64,000 bases of DNA from Sulfurimonas sp. HSL-3221 (GTDB lineage: Bacteria > Campylobacterota > Campylobacteria > Campylobacterales > Sulfurimonadaceae): contig NZ_CP087998.1 of the NCBI RefSeq assembly GCF_021044585.1, positions 1,054,001 to 1,118,000 on the forward strand. The letters are read 5' to 3'. The notes below the pieces were generated by a model, which saw nothing but the letters and a program-made list of their open reading frames with translations, did no database searches and was not told the origin of the DNA. Every line of letters begins with the position of its first letter. Position 1 is the first letter of the stretch. The translations under genes and the position numbers were made by a program. Positions 63,694-64,000 of the stretch are shown here, in pieces.

Positions 63694-64000
63694 CCCTCTA
63701 TTCCATCGCCAAAAAAGAGCGGTCCATCTACGATCCGTTATACAAAGAACTTATAAAAATGAGTTCGCGCTTCGCCAAGGTCAATGACGTCGAAATTTTC
63801 GGCAAAAACGTCACCAAAGCACACACAATAGGCGAAGAGGCCGCAAAACAGGCCTATACGGAGAGTCTTGAGCCCTATTTAAACCGTGGATATTCGATTG
63901 CGTTGCATCCTGATGGAAAATTAATCGACAGTTTCGAATTCAGTAAGCTCCTTAGTGATAAAATGTCGGTGCAATTTTATATCGGAGGGGCGTTCGGATT
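63684..64000 (+). CDS. rlmH: 23S rRNA (pseudouridine-1915-N3)-methyltransferase RlmH, cut by the window edge
   Basis: The visible 105 residues start [20 protein letters not shown] and contain the SPOUT-fold elements [25 protein letters not shown] and the start of the SAM-binding FYIGGAFGF. RlmH methylates pseudouridine 1915 in 23S rRNA. The start overlaps thiE by 10 bases. The last ~45 residues are outside the window. Confidence 0.94.
   Translation, partial: MEVTLYSIAKKERSIYDPLYKELIKMSSRFAKVNDVEIFGKNVTKAHTIGEEAAKQAYTESLEPYLNRGYSIALHPDGKLIDSFEFSKLLSDKMSVQFYIGGAFG

Overview
The window is GC-rich (roughly mid-to-high 50s % by eye), densely coded bacterial chromosome. It most resembles a Campylobacterota member of the Sulfurimonas/Sulfurimonadaceae type. 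The grounds are the gene families present (AcnB-type aconitase, short RecO, compact FtsK, accD-thiE-rlmH cluster, many c-di-GMP and two-component style proteins) and the recurring TATAAT/TACAAT -10 boxes. This placement is inference from protein resemblance, not a phylogeny. I see no rRNA, CRISPR array, insertion sequence, prophage or plasmid origin. One tRNA is present.

Layout. 1-3.6 kb: cut lipoprotein, a haem-c fatty acid cis/trans isomerase (cti), a small conserved protein and a macro-domain protein. 3.7-6.2 kb: a two-gene unit coding for an EAL phosphodiesterase-like protein with an integrase-arm-like N-terminus and a degenerate-GGDEF partner; the second gene runs antisense into tRNA-Leu(CAA). 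6.2-11.3 kb: ftsK and acnB. 11.3-37 kb: an accessory-looking mosaic with two DUF2235 hydrolases, a 7TM-DISM GGDEF-EAL protein, PhnA, transglutaminase-like/DUF350 pair, secreted proteins and lipoproteins, small regulators (MarR, Crp/Fnr, YteA-like), transporters, an OYE-type reductase, a nitroreductase, a CDGSH protein, and an AT-rich island near 36.1 kb. 37-50.5 kb: htpG, then one long reverse-strand run of eleven tightly packed genes joining envelope glycosylation (two GT39, GT9, flippase-like, PAP2) with core envelope and cofactor genes (glmU, coaBC, uppS, prepilin peptidase, LptF/G permease, truA). 50.5-53.7 kb: divergent tandem PAP2 phosphatases, a CX5R phosphatase and trmA. 53.7-56.1 kb: DUF4395-Rrf2 operon, membrane HPt protein and recO. 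56.2-64 kb: glutamate synthase gltB-gltD, then accD-thiE-rlmH (cut at the end).

How it fits together: gltBD provides ammonium assimilation, acnB central carbon flux, accD fatty-acid precursor, and cti would remodel those fatty acids in the envelope under stress. The long envelope run plus the tandem lipid-phosphate phosphatases looks like a lipid A/LOS or undecaprenyl-phosphate remodelling locus. The most unusual items are the DNA-binding-domain/EAL fusion with its repeat-bearing promoter, and a set of four genes whose -10 box lies only 6-7 bases before the ATG with no Shine-Dalgarno, suggesting leaderless mRNAs. Start codons were adjusted by reading ribosome-binding sites; all promoter, operator and terminator calls are by eye.
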